A DNA stretch of 42,947 bases from Oceaniglobus roseus (GTDB lineage: Bacteria; Pseudomonadota; Alphaproteobacteria; Rhodobacterales; Rhodobacteraceae), in assembly GCF_002869745.1 (NCBI RefSeq), contig NZ_PNOS01000042.1, positions 1 to 42,947 of the forward strand, written 5' to 3'. Position numbers and translations under genes: made by a program. Numbering within the stretch: position 1 is the stretch's first letter; the number at the start of each line of letters is the position of its first letter. The notes beneath the pieces were generated by a model, which had not been told where the DNA came from, ran no database searches, and saw only the letters and a list, made by a program, of their open reading frames with translations. Shown here one piece after another: positions 34,820 through 42,947 of this stretch.

Positions 34820-35809
34820 ATGTCGCGCTACATCAAGATCGGCCAGATCGACCCGGACGAGCAGCTTCTCGTCCGCCTCGCCTGGGCCTGCGAGGTCGAG
34901 GGGCTGACCCAGAGCGACGCGGCCGAGCGCTTCGGCATCACCCGCCTGCGCGTCAACAAGGCGCTGAGCGAGGCGAAGCGCCGTGGCATCCTGAGGATCA
35001 GCATCGAGTCGATCTACCGCGCCGCCGCCGATCTCGAATGGCAGCTCGAACGCCGCTTCGGGCTGAAGGGCGTCTGCGTCGTCCCCTCGCCCGAGGACGC
35101 CGAGACGGTGACGACGCTGGTCAGCGCGGGCCTCGGCGCCTATCTTGGCAAGCTGCTGGCCGACACGAGGATCACGACCTTCGGCATGTCCTGGGGCAAC
35201 ACGCTGAACCTCGCCACCCGCTACATGCAGCCGGTGAACCGGCCCGACCTCGAAATCGTGTCGATCATGGGCGGAGTCGCCCGCGGCTCGGACGTCAACG
35301 GCTACGAGATCACGACCCGCCTCGCCGACATCTGCAATGCCGAGCACAGCTTCTTCACCGCGCCGCTCTTCGCGGGCAGCGCCGAGAGCCGCCGGATCAT
35401 CATGGAGCAGGACGTCATCGCCTCGATGATCGCCCGGATTCGCGAATGCGAGGCGGTGGCGCTGGCCACCGGCGACCTGACCAGCTCGCTCCTCGTGAAG
35501 GACGCCCTGCCCCGCGACATCGACCCGGCCGAACTGCGCGCCCGGGGCGGCGTCGGCGACATCATCGGCCATGTCCTGAACGCCGAGGGCGAGCTGATCG
35601 ACCACGAGGTGAACCGGCGGGTCATCGGCATCTCGCTCGACGACCTTGCGCGGATCGACAACGTGATCCTCGCCGCCGGCGGCCTGCACAAGGTCCCCGT
35701 GATCCTCGCCGCGCTCCGCCGCGGCTTCGTCGACACGCTGGTGACGGACGAGAACACGGCGCAGAAACTGCTCGAGACCGCGGACGCGCGGATCGCCGAG
35801 ACCACCTGA
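34820..35809 (+). CDS. SorC/DeoR-type sugar-binding transcriptional regulator
   Basis: 329 residues. N-terminal [23 protein letters not shown], then [20 protein letters not shown]. The C-terminal ~250 residues are the SorC phosphosugar-binding domain ([48 protein letters not shown] near the end). This family includes EryD (erythritol) and sorbitol/pentitol regulators that respond to a phosphorylated intermediate. AAGGAG lies upstream of the ATG. It heads the enzyme genes and most likely controls both this operon and the importer through the 31-bp-spaced repeats. Confidence 0.92.
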   Translation: MSRYIKIGQIDPDEQLLVRLAWACEVEGLTQSDAAERFGITRLRVNKALSEAKRRGILRISIESIYRAAADLEWQLERRFGLKGVCVVPSPEDAETVTTLVSAGLGAYLGKLLADTRITTFGMSWGNTLNLATRYMQPVNRPDLEIVSIMGGVARGSDVNGYEITTRLADICNAEHSFFTAPLFAGSAESRRIIMEQDVIASMIARIRECEAVALATGDLTSSLLVKDALPRDIDPAELRARGGVGDIIGHVLNAEGELIDHEVNRRVIGISLDDLARIDNVILAAGGLHKVPVILAALRRGFVDTLVTDENTAQKLLETADARIAETT

Positions 35810-35821
35810 GGAGAAAGAACC

Positions 35822-36865
35822 ATGGCCGAAGCCCTCGTCCTGGAAGAGAAGAACAAGCTCGCCCTGCGCGACATCGACCTGCCCGACACGCTGGGCGCGG
35901 GCGACGTGCGCATCGCCATCGACACCGTCGGCGTCTGCGGCAGCGACGTGCACTACTATACCCACGGCAAGATCGGCCCCTTCGTGGTGAAGGAACCGAT
36001 GGTGCTGGGCCACGAGGCGGCGGGAACCGTCACCGAGGTCGGGCCCGAGGTCACGCACCTGAAGGTCGGCGACCGGGTGTGCATGGAGCCGGGCATCCCC
36101 GACATGCGCTCGAAGGCCAGCAAGCTCGGCGTCTACAACGTGGACCCCGCGGTGCGGTTCTGGGCCACGCCCCCGGTCCACGGCTGCCTCACGCCCTCGG
36201 TCGTCCATCCCGCCGCCTTCACCTACCGCCTGCCCGACAACGTCAGCTTTGCCGAAGGCGCCATGGCCGAACCCTTCGCCATCGGCATGCAGGCGGCGCT
36301 GCGCGCGAAGATCAAGCCGGGGGACATCGCCCTTGTCACCGGCTGCGGGCCCATCGGGATCATGGTGGCGCTGGCGGCGCTCGCCGGGGGCTGCGCGAAG
36401 GTCTTCATCGCCGACCTCGTGGACGAGAAGCTGGGCGTCGCCGCGCAGTACGACGGGATCGAACCGGTCAACGTCACGCGGGAGAACCCGGCCGAGGTGG
36501 TGCGCGAGGCCACGGGTGGCTGGGGCGCCGACGTGGTGTTCGAATGCGCGGGCGCGGCCAAGTCGGTGCAGACGGCGCTGGAGGCGGTGGCGCCCGCCGG
36601 CTGCGTCGTCTGGGTGGGCATGCCAGTGGATCCGGTGCCCTTCGACCTGGTGCTGGCGCAGTCCAAGGAGATCCGGATGGAGACGGTGTTCCGCTACGCC
36701 AACATCTACGATCGCGCCATCGCCCTGATTGCCTCGGGCAAGGTGGATCTGAAGCCGCTGGTCTCTCAGACCTTCGCGTTCAAGGACAGCATCGCCGCCT
36801 TCGACCGGGCAGTCGAGGCCCGGCCCACAGACGTGAAGATCCAGATCCGGCTCGGACAGGACTGA
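35822..36865 (+). CDS. Zinc-dependent polyol dehydrogenase (xylitol/sorbitol type, MDR)
   Basis: 347 residues, oxidises a polyol to a ketose with NAD. Catalytic zinc ligands can be placed at Cys in [10 protein letters not shown], His-Glu in GHEAAG, and Glu in MEPGIP. The Rossmann motif is [10 protein letters not shown]. The segment [24 protein letters not shown] is diagnostic of xylitol/sorbitol dehydrogenases and replaces the structural-zinc cysteine loop. Starts 12 bases after the SorC gene with AGGAG upstream. Substrate is likely xylitol, D-arabitol or sorbitol; with a ribitol dehydrogenase and pentulose kinase in the same operon, a pentitol is favoured. The stop overlaps the SIS gene start (TGATG). 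Confidence 0.92.
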   Translation: MAEALVLEEKNKLALRDIDLPDTLGAGDVRIAIDTVGVCGSDVHYYTHGKIGPFVVKEPMVLGHEAAGTVTEVGPEVTHLKVGDRVCMEPGIPDMRSKASKLGVYNVDPAVRFWATPPVHGCLTPSVVHPAAFTYRLPDNVSFAEGAMAEPFAIGMQAALRAKIKPGDIALVTGCGPIGIMVALAALAGGCAKVFIADLVDEKLGVAAQYDGIEPVNVTRENPAEVVREATGGWGADVVFECAGAAKSVQTALEAVAPAGCVVWVGMPVDPVPFDLVLAQSKEIRMETVFRYANIYDRAIALIASGKVDLKPLVSQTFAFKDSIAAFDRAVEARPTDVKIQIRLGQD

Positions 36866-37425
36866 TGACCCTTCCGGACGATATCGCGACCCGCGTGCTG
36901 GACGAGCTTCGACCCGGCCTTGCGCCGGAGGTGCTGGCGCAGATTCCCGCCCTATCCGAAACGCTGGCGGGGGCGGGCCCCATCGTCTGTTACGGCGTCG
37001 GGCGCGAAGGGCTGATGATGCGCGCGCTGGCCATGCGGCTGTTCCATCTCGGCCTCGACGCGCATGTGGTCGGCGACATGACGGCCCCCGCCCTCGGGCG
37101 GGGCGGCGTGCTGCTGGTCAGCGCGGGGCCCGGGCAGTTTTCCACCGTCGCGGCGCTGGCGGGGGTGGCGAAGGAGGCCGGCGCGAAGGTCGTCTGCTTC
37201 ACCGCCACGCCCTCGGGCGCGGTACCGCGGGGCGCGGACATGGCGGTGCACCTCCCCGCGCAGACCATGGCCAACGACCGGGGCGCGGCGCCGTCGGTCC
37301 TGCCCATGGGCTCGCTCTACGAGGCGCTGATGTTTCTGTTCTTCGAGCTTGTCATCCTCGAACTGCGCGACCGCATCGGCGTCACGCCCGAGGCCATGCG
37401 CGCCCGCCACACGAACCTGGAGTGA
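36865..37425 (+). CDS. SIS-domain protein (sugar isomerase-like)
   Basis: 186 residues, a single SIS domain. [20 protein letters not shown] is the phosphosugar-binding start, followed by [21 protein letters not shown] and [20 protein letters not shown]. The nearest known type is 6-phospho-3-hexuloisomerase (HxlB-like), but no partner hexulose-phosphate synthase is here. The start codon overlaps the dehydrogenase stop by one base, so it is made with the pentitol enzymes. It may isomerise a ketopentose or hexulose phosphate, or bind one as a sensor. The catalytic Glu/His of well-studied SIS isomerases cannot be assigned by eye. Confidence 0.85.
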   Translation: MTLPDDIATRVLDELRPGLAPEVLAQIPALSETLAGAGPIVCYGVGREGLMMRALAMRLFHLGLDAHVVGDMTAPALGRGGVLLVSAGPGQFSTVAALAGVAKEAGAKVVCFTATPSGAVPRGADMAVHLPAQTMANDRGAAPSVLPMGSLYEALMFLFFELVILELRDRIGVTPEAMRARHTNLE

Positions 37426-37429
37426 CCCG

Positions 37430-38197
37430 ATGCGCCGCTGGCAGGACCGCTTCTCTCTGACAGGCCGCCGGGCGCTGATCACCGGCGCCTCTTCCGGCAT
37501 CGGTTGGGCGATCGCCGAGGTCTTCGCCGATGCAGGCGCCGACATCGTCGCGCACGGGCGGGACAGCGACCGGCTGGCAACCCTGGCCGAAACCGTCCGC
37601 GCGACGGGCCGCCGCTTCGACGCCGTGACAGGCGACCTCGCCTCGGCGGAGGAAACGGTGCGGGTCGCGGAGGATGCGCTGGCGGGCGGCGCAATCGACA
37701 TCCTCGTGAACTCGGCGGGCATCGCCCTCACCGGCCCCGCGACGGAATACAGCCTGGAGGACTGGAACCGCACGCTGGCCGTGAACCTCACCGCGCCGTT
37801 CCTCCTTTCGAAGGCCCTGCTGCCCGCGATGATGGCGCGTCGGCGCGGCAAGATCGTCAACATCTCGTCCCAGACCGGGGTGATCGCGCTGGCCGACCAT
37901 GCGGCCTATGCCACGTCGAAGGGCGGGCTCAACGCGCTGACCAAGTCGCTGATGACCGAGGCCGCGCCACACAATGTGCAGGTGAACGCGATCTGCCCGA
38001 CCGTGGTGCTGACCGAGATGGGCAAACAGCTCTGGTCGGCGCCCGAGAAGAAGGATCCGTTCATCGCGCGCACCCCGCTCGGCCGGTTCGGGGAGCCGGT
38101 CGAGATCGCGGACCTCGCCCTCTATCTCGCCTCGCCAGCATCGGACCTCGTCAACGGCGAGATCGTGATGATCGAAGGCGGCTATTCCAGCATCTAG
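37430..38197 (+). CDS. Short-chain dehydrogenase/reductase, gluconate 5-dehydrogenase-like
   Basis: 255 residues, classical [16 protein letters not shown] for cofactor binding, the NSAGIA motif, catalytic Ser in NISSQTG, and Tyr/Lys in YATSKGG. The C-terminal IEGGYSSI is intact. By its N-terminal pattern ([16 protein letters not shown]) it is closest in appearance to the gluconate 5-/2-deoxygluconate dehydrogenase branch. It starts 4 bases after the SIS gene. It probably oxidises a second polyol or aldose; the substrate is unknown. Confidence 0.88.
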   Translation: MRRWQDRFSLTGRRALITGASSGIGWAIAEVFADAGADIVAHGRDSDRLATLAETVRATGRRFDAVTGDLASAEETVRVAEDALAGGAIDILVNSAGIALTGPATEYSLEDWNRTLAVNLTAPFLLSKALLPAMMARRRGKIVNISSQTGVIALADHAAYATSKGGLNALTKSLMTEAAPHNVQVNAICPTVVLTEMGKQLWSAPEKKDPFIARTPLGRFGEPVEIADLALYLASPASDLVNGEIVMIEGGYSSI

Positions 38198-38208
38198 GGA
38201 GGATTTCG

Positions 38209-38937
38209 ATGACCGACGGACTGCAGGGAAAGGTCGCCGCCATCACCGGCGCGGCCTCGGGAATCGGGCTGGAGTGCGCGCGCCAGTGCCTTGCGGCCGG
38301 GGCGCAGGTGGCGCTGGTGGACCGCAACGCCGAGGCGCTGGAGAAGGCCTGCGCCGACCTGGGCGACGGCGCCTTCGCCGTAGAGACCGACCTGATGGAC
38401 CGCGACAGCGTCGCCCGGATGCTGCCGCAGATCCTGAAGGAGGCGGGGCAGCTCGACATCTTCCACGCCAACGCAGGCGCCTATGTCGGCGGAGACATCC
38501 TGGAGGGCGATCCGGACCAGTGGGACCGGATGCTGAACCTCAACATCAACGCCGCCTTCCGCTCGATCCACGCGGTGCTGCCGCATATGGCGGAGCGCAA
38601 GACCGGCGACGTGATCCTGACCAGCTCGGTCGCGGGCGTCATCCCCGTGGTGTGGGAGCCGATCTATACCGCCTCGAAACACGCCGTGCAGGCCTTCACC
38701 CACACCGTCCGCCGCCAGATGGCGCGCCACGGGGTGCGGGTCGGGGCGATCTTGCCGGGCCCCGTGGTGACGGCGCTGCTCGACGACTGGCCGAAGGCGA
38801 AGCTCGACCAGGCGCTGGAGGAAGGCAGCCTGATGCAGCCGAAGGAGGTGGCCGACTGCGTGGTGTTCATGCTGACGCGGCCGCGCAACGTGACGATCCG
38901 CGACCTCGTCCTGCTGCCGAACGCGGTGGACCTGTGA
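38209..38937 (+). CDS. rbtD: Ribitol 2-dehydrogenase
   Basis: 242 residues. NAD-dependent oxidation of ribitol to D-ribulose. SDR features: [13 protein letters not shown], the unusual HANAGAY in place of NNAG, catalytic [11 protein letters not shown], and [20 protein letters not shown] near the C-terminus. From memory, blocks such as [18 protein letters not shown] and [15 protein letters not shown] are shared with the Klebsiella ribitol dehydrogenase, which is why I use the symbol. GGGAGG lies upstream. The stop overlaps the kinase start (TGATG). Confidence 0.88.
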   Translation: MTDGLQGKVAAITGAASGIGLECARQCLAAGAQVALVDRNAEALEKACADLGDGAFAVETDLMDRDSVARMLPQILKEAGQLDIFHANAGAYVGGDILEGDPDQWDRMLNLNINAAFRSIHAVLPHMAERKTGDVILTSSVAGVIPVVWEPIYTASKHAVQAFTHTVRRQMARHGVRVGAILPGPVVTALLDDWPKAKLDQALEEGSLMQPKEVADCVVFMLTRPRNVTIRDLVLLPNAVDL

Positions 38938-40577
38938 TGGCGGGACCGTATTTCATCGGCGCCGACGTCGGCACCGGCAGCGCCCGGGCGGGGATCTTCG
39001 ACGCCGCAGGCACGCTGCTCGCCAGCCACAAGCACGACATCCGCACCTGGCGCGAGGACGGCGGCATCGCCGAACAGTCCTCGGACGACATCTGGTCCGC
39101 CGTCGCCACCTGCATCCGCGCGGTCGTGGCCGAGGCGCAGGTCGTGCCGGAGCAGGTGGCCGGGGTCGGCTTCGACGCCGCCTGCTCGCTCGTCGTGCTG
39201 GACCGCGACATGCAGCCGCTGACGGTCTCCGCCTCGGGCGAGGCCGAGCGCAACGTCATCGTCTGGATGGACCACCGCGCGACCGAACAGGCGGAACGCA
39301 TCAACGCCACCGGCCACCGGGTGCTCGACTACGTCGGCGGGCGGATCTCGCCCGAGATGCAGACGCCGAAACTCCTGTGGCTGAAGGACCGGATGCCCGA
39401 GACCTTCGCGGCGGCGGGCCAGTTCCTCGACCTGCCCGACTTCCTGACCTGGAAGGCGACGGGATCGCTGGCCCGTTCCGCCTGCACGGTGACCTGCAAG
39501 TGGACCTACCTCGCCCACGAGGAACGGTGGGACGACAGCTATTTCCACGCCGTCGGGCTGGGCGAGCTGGCGGACGAGGGCTTTGCCCGGATCGGGCAGG
39601 AGATCCTGCCGCCCGCCGCCCCTCTCGCCGGTGGGCTGAGCGAAGAAGCCGCCGCCGACCTCGGGCTGTCCCCCGGCACGGCCGTCGGCGCGGGGCTGAT
39701 CGACGCCCACGCGGGCGGCATCGGCACCGTGGGCGCCGACCCCGGGGCGGGGCCGCAGCAGGTCATGGCCTATGTGTTCGGCACCTCCGCCTGCACCATG
39801 GCCTCGTCGGACGAAGCCCATTTCGTGCCCGGCGTCTGGGGCCCCTACTACTCCGCCATGGTGCCGGGGCTCTGGCTCTCCGAGGGCGGGCAGTCGGCGG
39901 CGGGCGAGGCCATCGCGCATCTCATCGCCACCCACCCGGCAGGGGCCGAGGCGGCGGCGCGGGCGAAGGCGGCGGGACAGTCGGTGCAGGCGCTGCTGCT
40001 GGACGAGGCCGAACGGCGCGCAGGCAGCGCCAGCGCCATGGCCGAACTTGCGGGCAACCGCCTTGTGGTGCCCGACTTCCTCGGCAACCGCGCGCCCCAC
40101 GCCGATCCCCACGCGACGGCCACGGTGTCGGGTCTGACGCTGGCCCGCGGCTTCGACGACCTGCTCGCGACCTACGTGGCGGGCGTGCTGGGCGTCGGCT
40201 ACGGGCTGCGCCAGATCCTCGCGGCGCAGCGCGACCGGGGCGTGGCGCCCGGGGCGGTGGTGATCAGCGGCGGCGCGGGAGAAAGCCCGGCGATCCAGCA
40301 GCTCCTGGCGGACGCCGGGGGGCTGCCGGTCCTGTCGACGACCTGCCCCGAGCCGGTGCTGCTCGGCGCCGCGATGCTCGGGGCGGTGGCGGCGGGGCAA
40401 TACGACTCGGTACGCGACTGCATGGGCGCGATGTCCCACATCGGGAAACGGCACGATCCCGCGGGCGGCGCGGTGGCCGAGCGTCACGCGGCGCGGTTCG
40501 CGGCCTACATCGCGATGCAGGAGGCCGAGCGTGCGCTCAGGGCGCGGCTCGCGGAGATCGGCGCCGGGCAACCCTAG
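38937..40577 (+). CDS. FGGY pentulose kinase, D-ribulokinase-like
   Basis: 546 residues. ATP-dependent phosphorylation of a ketopentose, most likely D-ribulose to D-ribulose 5-phosphate, which enters the pentose phosphate pathway. FGGY_N: IGADVGTGSARAGIFDAAG (phosphate loop), VGFDAACSLVVLD, VIVWMDHRATEQA. FGGY_C: VFGTSACTM, LVVPDFLGNRAPHADP, VVISGGAGESPAIQQLLAD. Features fit the eukaryote-like FGGY/ribulokinase branch rather than AraB or xylulokinase. Last gene of the operon, coupled to rbtD. It converges on trpD across a repeat-rich 316-base gap. Confidence 0.9.
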   Translation: MAGPYFIGADVGTGSARAGIFDAAGTLLASHKHDIRTWREDGGIAEQSSDDIWSAVATCIRAVVAEAQVVPEQVAGVGFDAACSLVVLDRDMQPLTVSASGEAERNVIVWMDHRATEQAERINATGHRVLDYVGGRISPEMQTPKLLWLKDRMPETFAAAGQFLDLPDFLTWKATGSLARSACTVTCKWTYLAHEERWDDSYFHAVGLGELADEGFARIGQEILPPAAPLAGGLSEEAAADLGLSPGTAVGAGLIDAHAGGIGTVGADPGAGPQQVMAYVFGTSACTMASSDEAHFVPGVWGPYYSAMVPGLWLSEGGQSAAGEAIAHLIATHPAGAEAAARAKAAGQSVQALLLDEAERRAGSASAMAELAGNRLVVPDFLGNRAPHADPHATATVSGLTLARGFDDLLATYVAGVLGVGYGLRQILAAQRDRGVAPGAVVISGGAGESPAIQQLLADAGGLPVLSTTCPEPVLLGAAMLGAVAAGQYDSVRDCMGAMSHIGKRHDPAGGAVAERHAARFAAYIAMQEAERALRARLAEIGAGQP

Positions 40578-40641
40578 ACTCCGATACCGACCGGCTTTCC
40601 ACGCCGCGCGGCTACCGGCGCCACCCGGTCTTCATCGGGGT
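40578..40641 (+). repeat. Inverted repeat after the pentulose kinase gene
   Basis: 17-base arms (40578-40594 and 40625-40641) pair at 13 positions, with outer CCGAT/ATCGG and inner GACCGG/CCGGTC blocks, 30-base loop. It starts right after the kinase stop and could protect the 3' end or terminate transcription. It is the first of several structures filling the 40578-40893 gap. Confidence 0.5.
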
Positions 40642-40729
40642 TACGGGACCCGGAGCAGAACCGGCCATCGTCCCGCGAAGGCCGACAGGCACACTGCCGG
40701 CCATTCCCGGCCACCGCTCCGCACGAAGA

Positions 40730-40787
40730 GCAGCCTCCGACCGCGGGCGGGGGCTGCCCGGGATTCCCCCGGGCGGGAGATCTCCGC
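40730..40787 (+). repeat. Structured GC-rich repeat, copy 2
   Basis: Homologous to 34649-34688. A first stem pairs 40730-40739 with 40748-40757 (one mismatch); copy 2 lacks the inner hairpin of copy 1. The second hairpin, GCCCGGG with CCCGGGC, carries the compensatory base pair and shares bases with the first stem. It lies 153 bases past the kinase stop. Confidence 0.7.
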
Positions 40788-40794
40788 AAAGCGC

Positions 40795-40878
40795 GCGGAG
40801 TTCCCCGAACTCCGCTCCCCCGGCGCCGCTCGGCACTCCCCCTTCCGCGGGTGTGCCCCGGAGTTCCCCGAACTCCGG
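40795..40878. repeat. Two identical palindromes 63 bp apart
   Basis: CGGAGTTC-CCC-GAACTCCG occurs at 40796-40814 and 40859-40877. Each extends by one further complementary pair, but the added pair differs (G-C versus C-G), so symmetry is maintained beyond the identical core. They lie between the converging kinase and trpD genes, 16 bases from the trpD stop. Candidate bidirectional terminators or protein-binding dyads; no T-run. Confidence 0.75.
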
Positions 40879-40893
40879 CCGCGCGCCGCCGCC

Positions 40894-41910
40894 CTAAGCC
40901 GCGCTCGTCACCTTCGCCAGCGCCTCGACCTTCCCCTTCGCCGCGCCCGAATCGATGCTCGTCCGCGCCATCTCGACCCCCTCGGGAAGAGAAGACGCGC
41001 GCCCCGCCACCACAAGCGCCGCGGCAGCGTTGAACAGCACCGCGTCGCGATAGGCCGAGTCCGCACCGTCCAGCAGCGCCCGGAACGCCTTCCCGTTCTC
41101 CTCGGGGGTGCCGCCCAGGATCGCCTCGAAGGGGTGCATCGGAAGCCCGGCGTCCTCCGGCGCGATCTCGGTCTCGCTGACGACGCCGCCCTCCAGCTTC
41201 GCCACCCGCGTCGGCGCGGCGATGGAGATCTCGTCGGTCCCGTCGCCGCCATGCACCAGCCAGGCCACCTCGGACCCGAGCGCGGCCAGCGTCTCGGCCA
41301 TGGGCCGGATCACCTCGGCGGAGAACGCGCCCGTCAGCTGCCGCTTCACCCCGGCCGGATTGGTGAGCGGGCCGAGGATGTTGAAGATCGTCCGCGTCCC
41401 GAGCTCGCTGCGCGCGGGCATCACGTGGGCCGTCGCCGGATGGTGCATCGGCGCCATCATGAAGCCGATCCCCGCCTCGGCCAGCGCCCGCTCCACCACC
41501 TCCGGGCCGACCATCACCTGGATGCCCATCTGGGTCAGCGCATCCGCCGCCCCGGATTTCGAGCTGAGGTTGCGGTTGCCGTGCTTGGCCACCACCACCC
41601 CCGCCCCGGCCACCACGAAGGCCGTCGCGGTCGAGATGTTCAGCGTCCCCTTGCCGTCGCCGCCGGTGCCGACGATGTCGATCGCCCCCTCGGGCGCCTT
41701 CACCTTGCGGCACTTCGCGCGCATCACCGCGGCGGCGGCGGCGTATTCGTCCACCGACTCGCCCCGCGTCCGAAGCGTCATCAGGAAGCCGCCGATCTGC
41801 GAGGGCGTCGCCTCGCCCTCGAACAGCAGGCGGAAGGCGGTCTCGGCCTCGGGGCGGGTCAGCGGGCGGGACACGGCGGCGGCGATGAGAGGCTTCAGAT
41901 CCTGGGTCAT
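40894..41910 (-). CDS. trpD: Anthranilate phosphoribosyltransferase
   Basis: Second step of tryptophan synthesis: anthranilate plus PRPP to N-(5-phosphoribosyl)anthranilate. 338 residues. Seen: the PRPP-binding [15 protein letters not shown], the [19 protein letters not shown] segment, and the late [10 protein letters not shown]. Its ATG overlaps the trpG stop (4 bases), so translation is coupled. The usual next gene, trpC, is absent; the convergent pentulose kinase lies there instead. Confidence 0.97.
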   Translation of the reverse strand: MTQDLKPLIAAAVSRPLTRPEAETAFRLLFEGEATPSQIGGFLMTLRTRGESVDEYAAAAAVMRAKCRKVKAPEGAIDIVGTGGDGKGTLNISTATAFVVAGAGVVVAKHGNRNLSSKSGAADALTQMGIQVMVGPEVVERALAEAGIGFMMAPMHHPATAHVMPARSELGTRTIFNILGPLTNPAGVKRQLTGAFSAEVIRPMAETLAALGSEVAWLVHGGDGTDEISIAAPTRVAKLEGGVVSETEIAPEDAGLPMHPFEAILGGTPEENGKAFRALLDGADSAYRDAVLFNAAAALVVAGRASSLPEGVEMARTSIDSGAAKGKVEALAKVTSAA

Positions 41911-42488
41911 GCCGGAACCTTCGCGCTCTCGAGGAAGGTCTTCAGCATCCTGTGCCCGTGTTCCGAGCGGATGGATTCGGGGTGGAACTGCACCCCCTCG
42001 ATCGGCAGGTTCCGGTGGCGCAGCCCCATGATGGTGCCGTCCTCCAGCGCCGCCGTGACCTCCAGCGCGTCGGGCAGGCTCTCCCGCTCGACCACCAGCG
42101 AGTGATAGCGCGTCGCCGACAGCGGCGAGGGCAGACCGGCGAACACGCCCTTGCCCTCGTGCAGGATCCGCCCGGCCTTGCCGTGCACGATCTCGTGGCA
42201 GCGCACCACCTTGCCGCCGAAGGCCTGCCCGATGGTCTGGTGGCCAAGGCAGACGCCCAGAAGCGGCGTCCCCGTCTCGGCCGCGGCGGCGGTCAGCGCC
42301 AGGCAGATCCCCGCGCGGTCGGGATCGCAGGGGCCGGGCGACAGGACGATGGCCGACGGGTTCAGCGCCATCGCCTGCCGCACGTCCATCGCGTCGTTGC
42401 GGTGCACCCGCACGTCGGCGCCGAGTTCGCCCAGATAATGAACGAGATTGTAGGTGAAGCTGTCGTAGTTATCTATGAGAAGCAGCAC
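41907..42488 (-). CDS. trpG: Anthranilate synthase glutaminase subunit
   Basis: 193 residues, class I glutamine amidotransferase feeding ammonia to TrpE. The triad is intact: Cys80 in GVCLGHQ, and His/Glu in VQFHPESI. The opening [21 protein letters not shown] is canonical. Could also serve 4-amino-4-deoxychorismate synthase as PabA, but the coupling to trpD argues for tryptophan. Upstream, a stem-loop (42562-42603, 11 bp with one G-U) and a possible minus-strand -35 TTGACC at 42605-42610 may form its promoter/leader; no Trp-codon leader peptide was found. Confidence 0.96.
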   Translation of the reverse strand: MLLLIDNYDSFTYNLVHYLGELGADVRVHRNDAMDVRQAMALNPSAIVLSPGPCDPDRAGICLALTAAAAETGTPLLGVCLGHQTIGQAFGGKVVRCHEIVHGKAGRILHEGKGVFAGLPSPLSATRYHSLVVERESLPDALEVTAALEDGTIMGLRHRNLPIEGVQFHPESIRSEHGHRMLKTFLESAKVPA

Positions 42489-42682
42489 GTTGGGCGTCCT
42501 TCGGCTGGGTCGGTGGCGGCGGGGCGCCGTGGCGTCGGCACGGCGCGGTTAAGGGGTGAACCCGGCCGTCAGCCGGGCTATACATGGCCGGACTGGCGGC
42601 CGGGGGTCAAGCGCCCTCGGGCAGGACCGTGACAGCGGCGGCGGACGGCAGGGCAACAGGCAGGAGACGGAGAGATGGCATC

Positions 42683-42947
42683 GTGACAGGCGGCAAGGTT
42701 TCGGGTGTGATCGGCGGTCTGTTCTGGGGGCTTGTGCTGTGCTGCGTCTTCCTCGCCTTTGCCTCGCAGCAGGCCCGCCGCTATGCCGTGGCGCCGCCGC
42801 CAGCCGTGGTGCCCGAAACCGCGCCGGAACCGGCGCCGGACGCGGAGTCCCCTCCGGCGGCGCGCACGGAAGGACCGGCGGTGGATACGACGTCCGATGC
42901 CGGAACCGGAACCGTCACCGATCCGGAGACACCCGACGCCGGGGCGC
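42683..42947 (+). CDS. Membrane-anchored Pro/Ala-rich protein, N-terminus only
   Basis: 88 codons are visible before the right edge. Start GTG at 42683 with GGAGAG 8 bases upstream; an ATG at 42675 sits directly on that site and stops after three codons. A single N-terminal membrane segment (VIGGLFWGLVLCCVFLAF) is followed by a long Pro/Ala/Glu/Thr linker. In related bacteria such an N-terminus often precedes a divergent polysaccharide deacetylase domain, but nothing of a domain is visible here, so the product is undetermined. Divergent from trpG. Confidence 0.6.
   Translation, partial: MTGGKVSGVIGGLFWGLVLCCVFLAFASQQARRYAVAPPPAVVPETAPEPAPDAESPPAARTEGPAVDTTSDAGTGTVTDPETPDAGA

Noticed and set aside
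32939-36208. A >1000-codon minus-strand open frame
   Set aside because: It is Arg/His/Asp-rich low-complexity translation antisense to two permeases, the SorC gene and part of the dehydrogenase; a GC artefact.
42489-42682. Tryptophan attenuator with leader peptide upstream of trpG
   Set aside because: A stem-loop exists but no short ORF with Trp codons was found next to it.

Overview
This 42.9 kb window is high-GC bacterial chromosome packed with short-gap, often overlapping genes. Gene content points to an alphaproteobacterium, most likely Rhodobacteraceae. The supporting features are a glnB-glnA pair next to a fused NAD(P)H-hydrate repair enzyme, paired DUF3072 mini-proteins, a Hint_2 (hedgehog/intein) protein, a fused MaeB malic enzyme, mmsA, and many sugar ABC transporters. 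The taxonomic call is an inference. I see no rRNA, tRNA, insertion sequence, phage or CRISPR array.

Layout. 1-7.1 kb: pyrimidine nucleoside salvage (cdd, deoA cut by the left edge), two DUF3072 proteins flanking a VOC-bicupin protein, maeB, a Hint-domain protein and a 40-residue basic protein. 7.3-9.2 kb: prpE. 9.3-18.2 kb: a divergent sugar catabolic locus. On the minus strand run a GntR/FCD regulator, aldo-keto reductase, COG3618-type lactonase, mandelate-racemase-type dehydratase and a RhaM-like mutarotase. On the plus strand is a ribose-type (CUT2) ABC importer. Together these look like a non-phosphorylative route for a 6-deoxyhexose or related aldose: import, mutarotation, oxidation to lactone, hydrolysis, dehydration. 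The last step is not encoded here. 18.3-20.5 kb: a secreted protein of three 51-residue repeats, a cluster of palindromic repeats, and a MetX-like alpha/beta hydrolase. 20.5-29.5 kb: mostly core genes, namely mmsA with a divergent LysR gene, a CBS protein, coaD, a DUF3445 protein, an unrecognised membrane protein, glnB-glnA, and nnr behind an 18-codon leader ORF.

29.5-40.6 kb: a pentitol (ribitol/xylitol/arabitol-like) utilisation locus. A maltose/polyol-type (CUT1) ABC importer is read divergently from its ATPase and a HAD phosphatase, across two operator-like repeats spaced 31 bp. A SorC-family regulator, a xylitol-type MDR dehydrogenase, a SIS-domain protein, an SDR, a ribitol 2-dehydrogenase and an FGGY pentulose kinase follow. 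The expected flow is pentitol to ketopentose to ketopentose 5-phosphate and the pentose phosphate pathway. The roles of the SIS and HAD proteins are open. The SorC-to-kinase block is bracketed by two copies of a structured GC-rich repeat and ends tail to tail against trpD. 40.9-42.5 kb: trpG-trpD without trpC. The right edge cuts a membrane-anchored Pro/Ala-rich protein.

The observations I rate highest are the structured repeat with a compensatory base-pair change bracketing the pentitol module, the triple double-palindrome array at 19.1-19.3 kb, the nnr leader ORF, the triplicated secreted protein, and the SIS protein in the pentitol operon.
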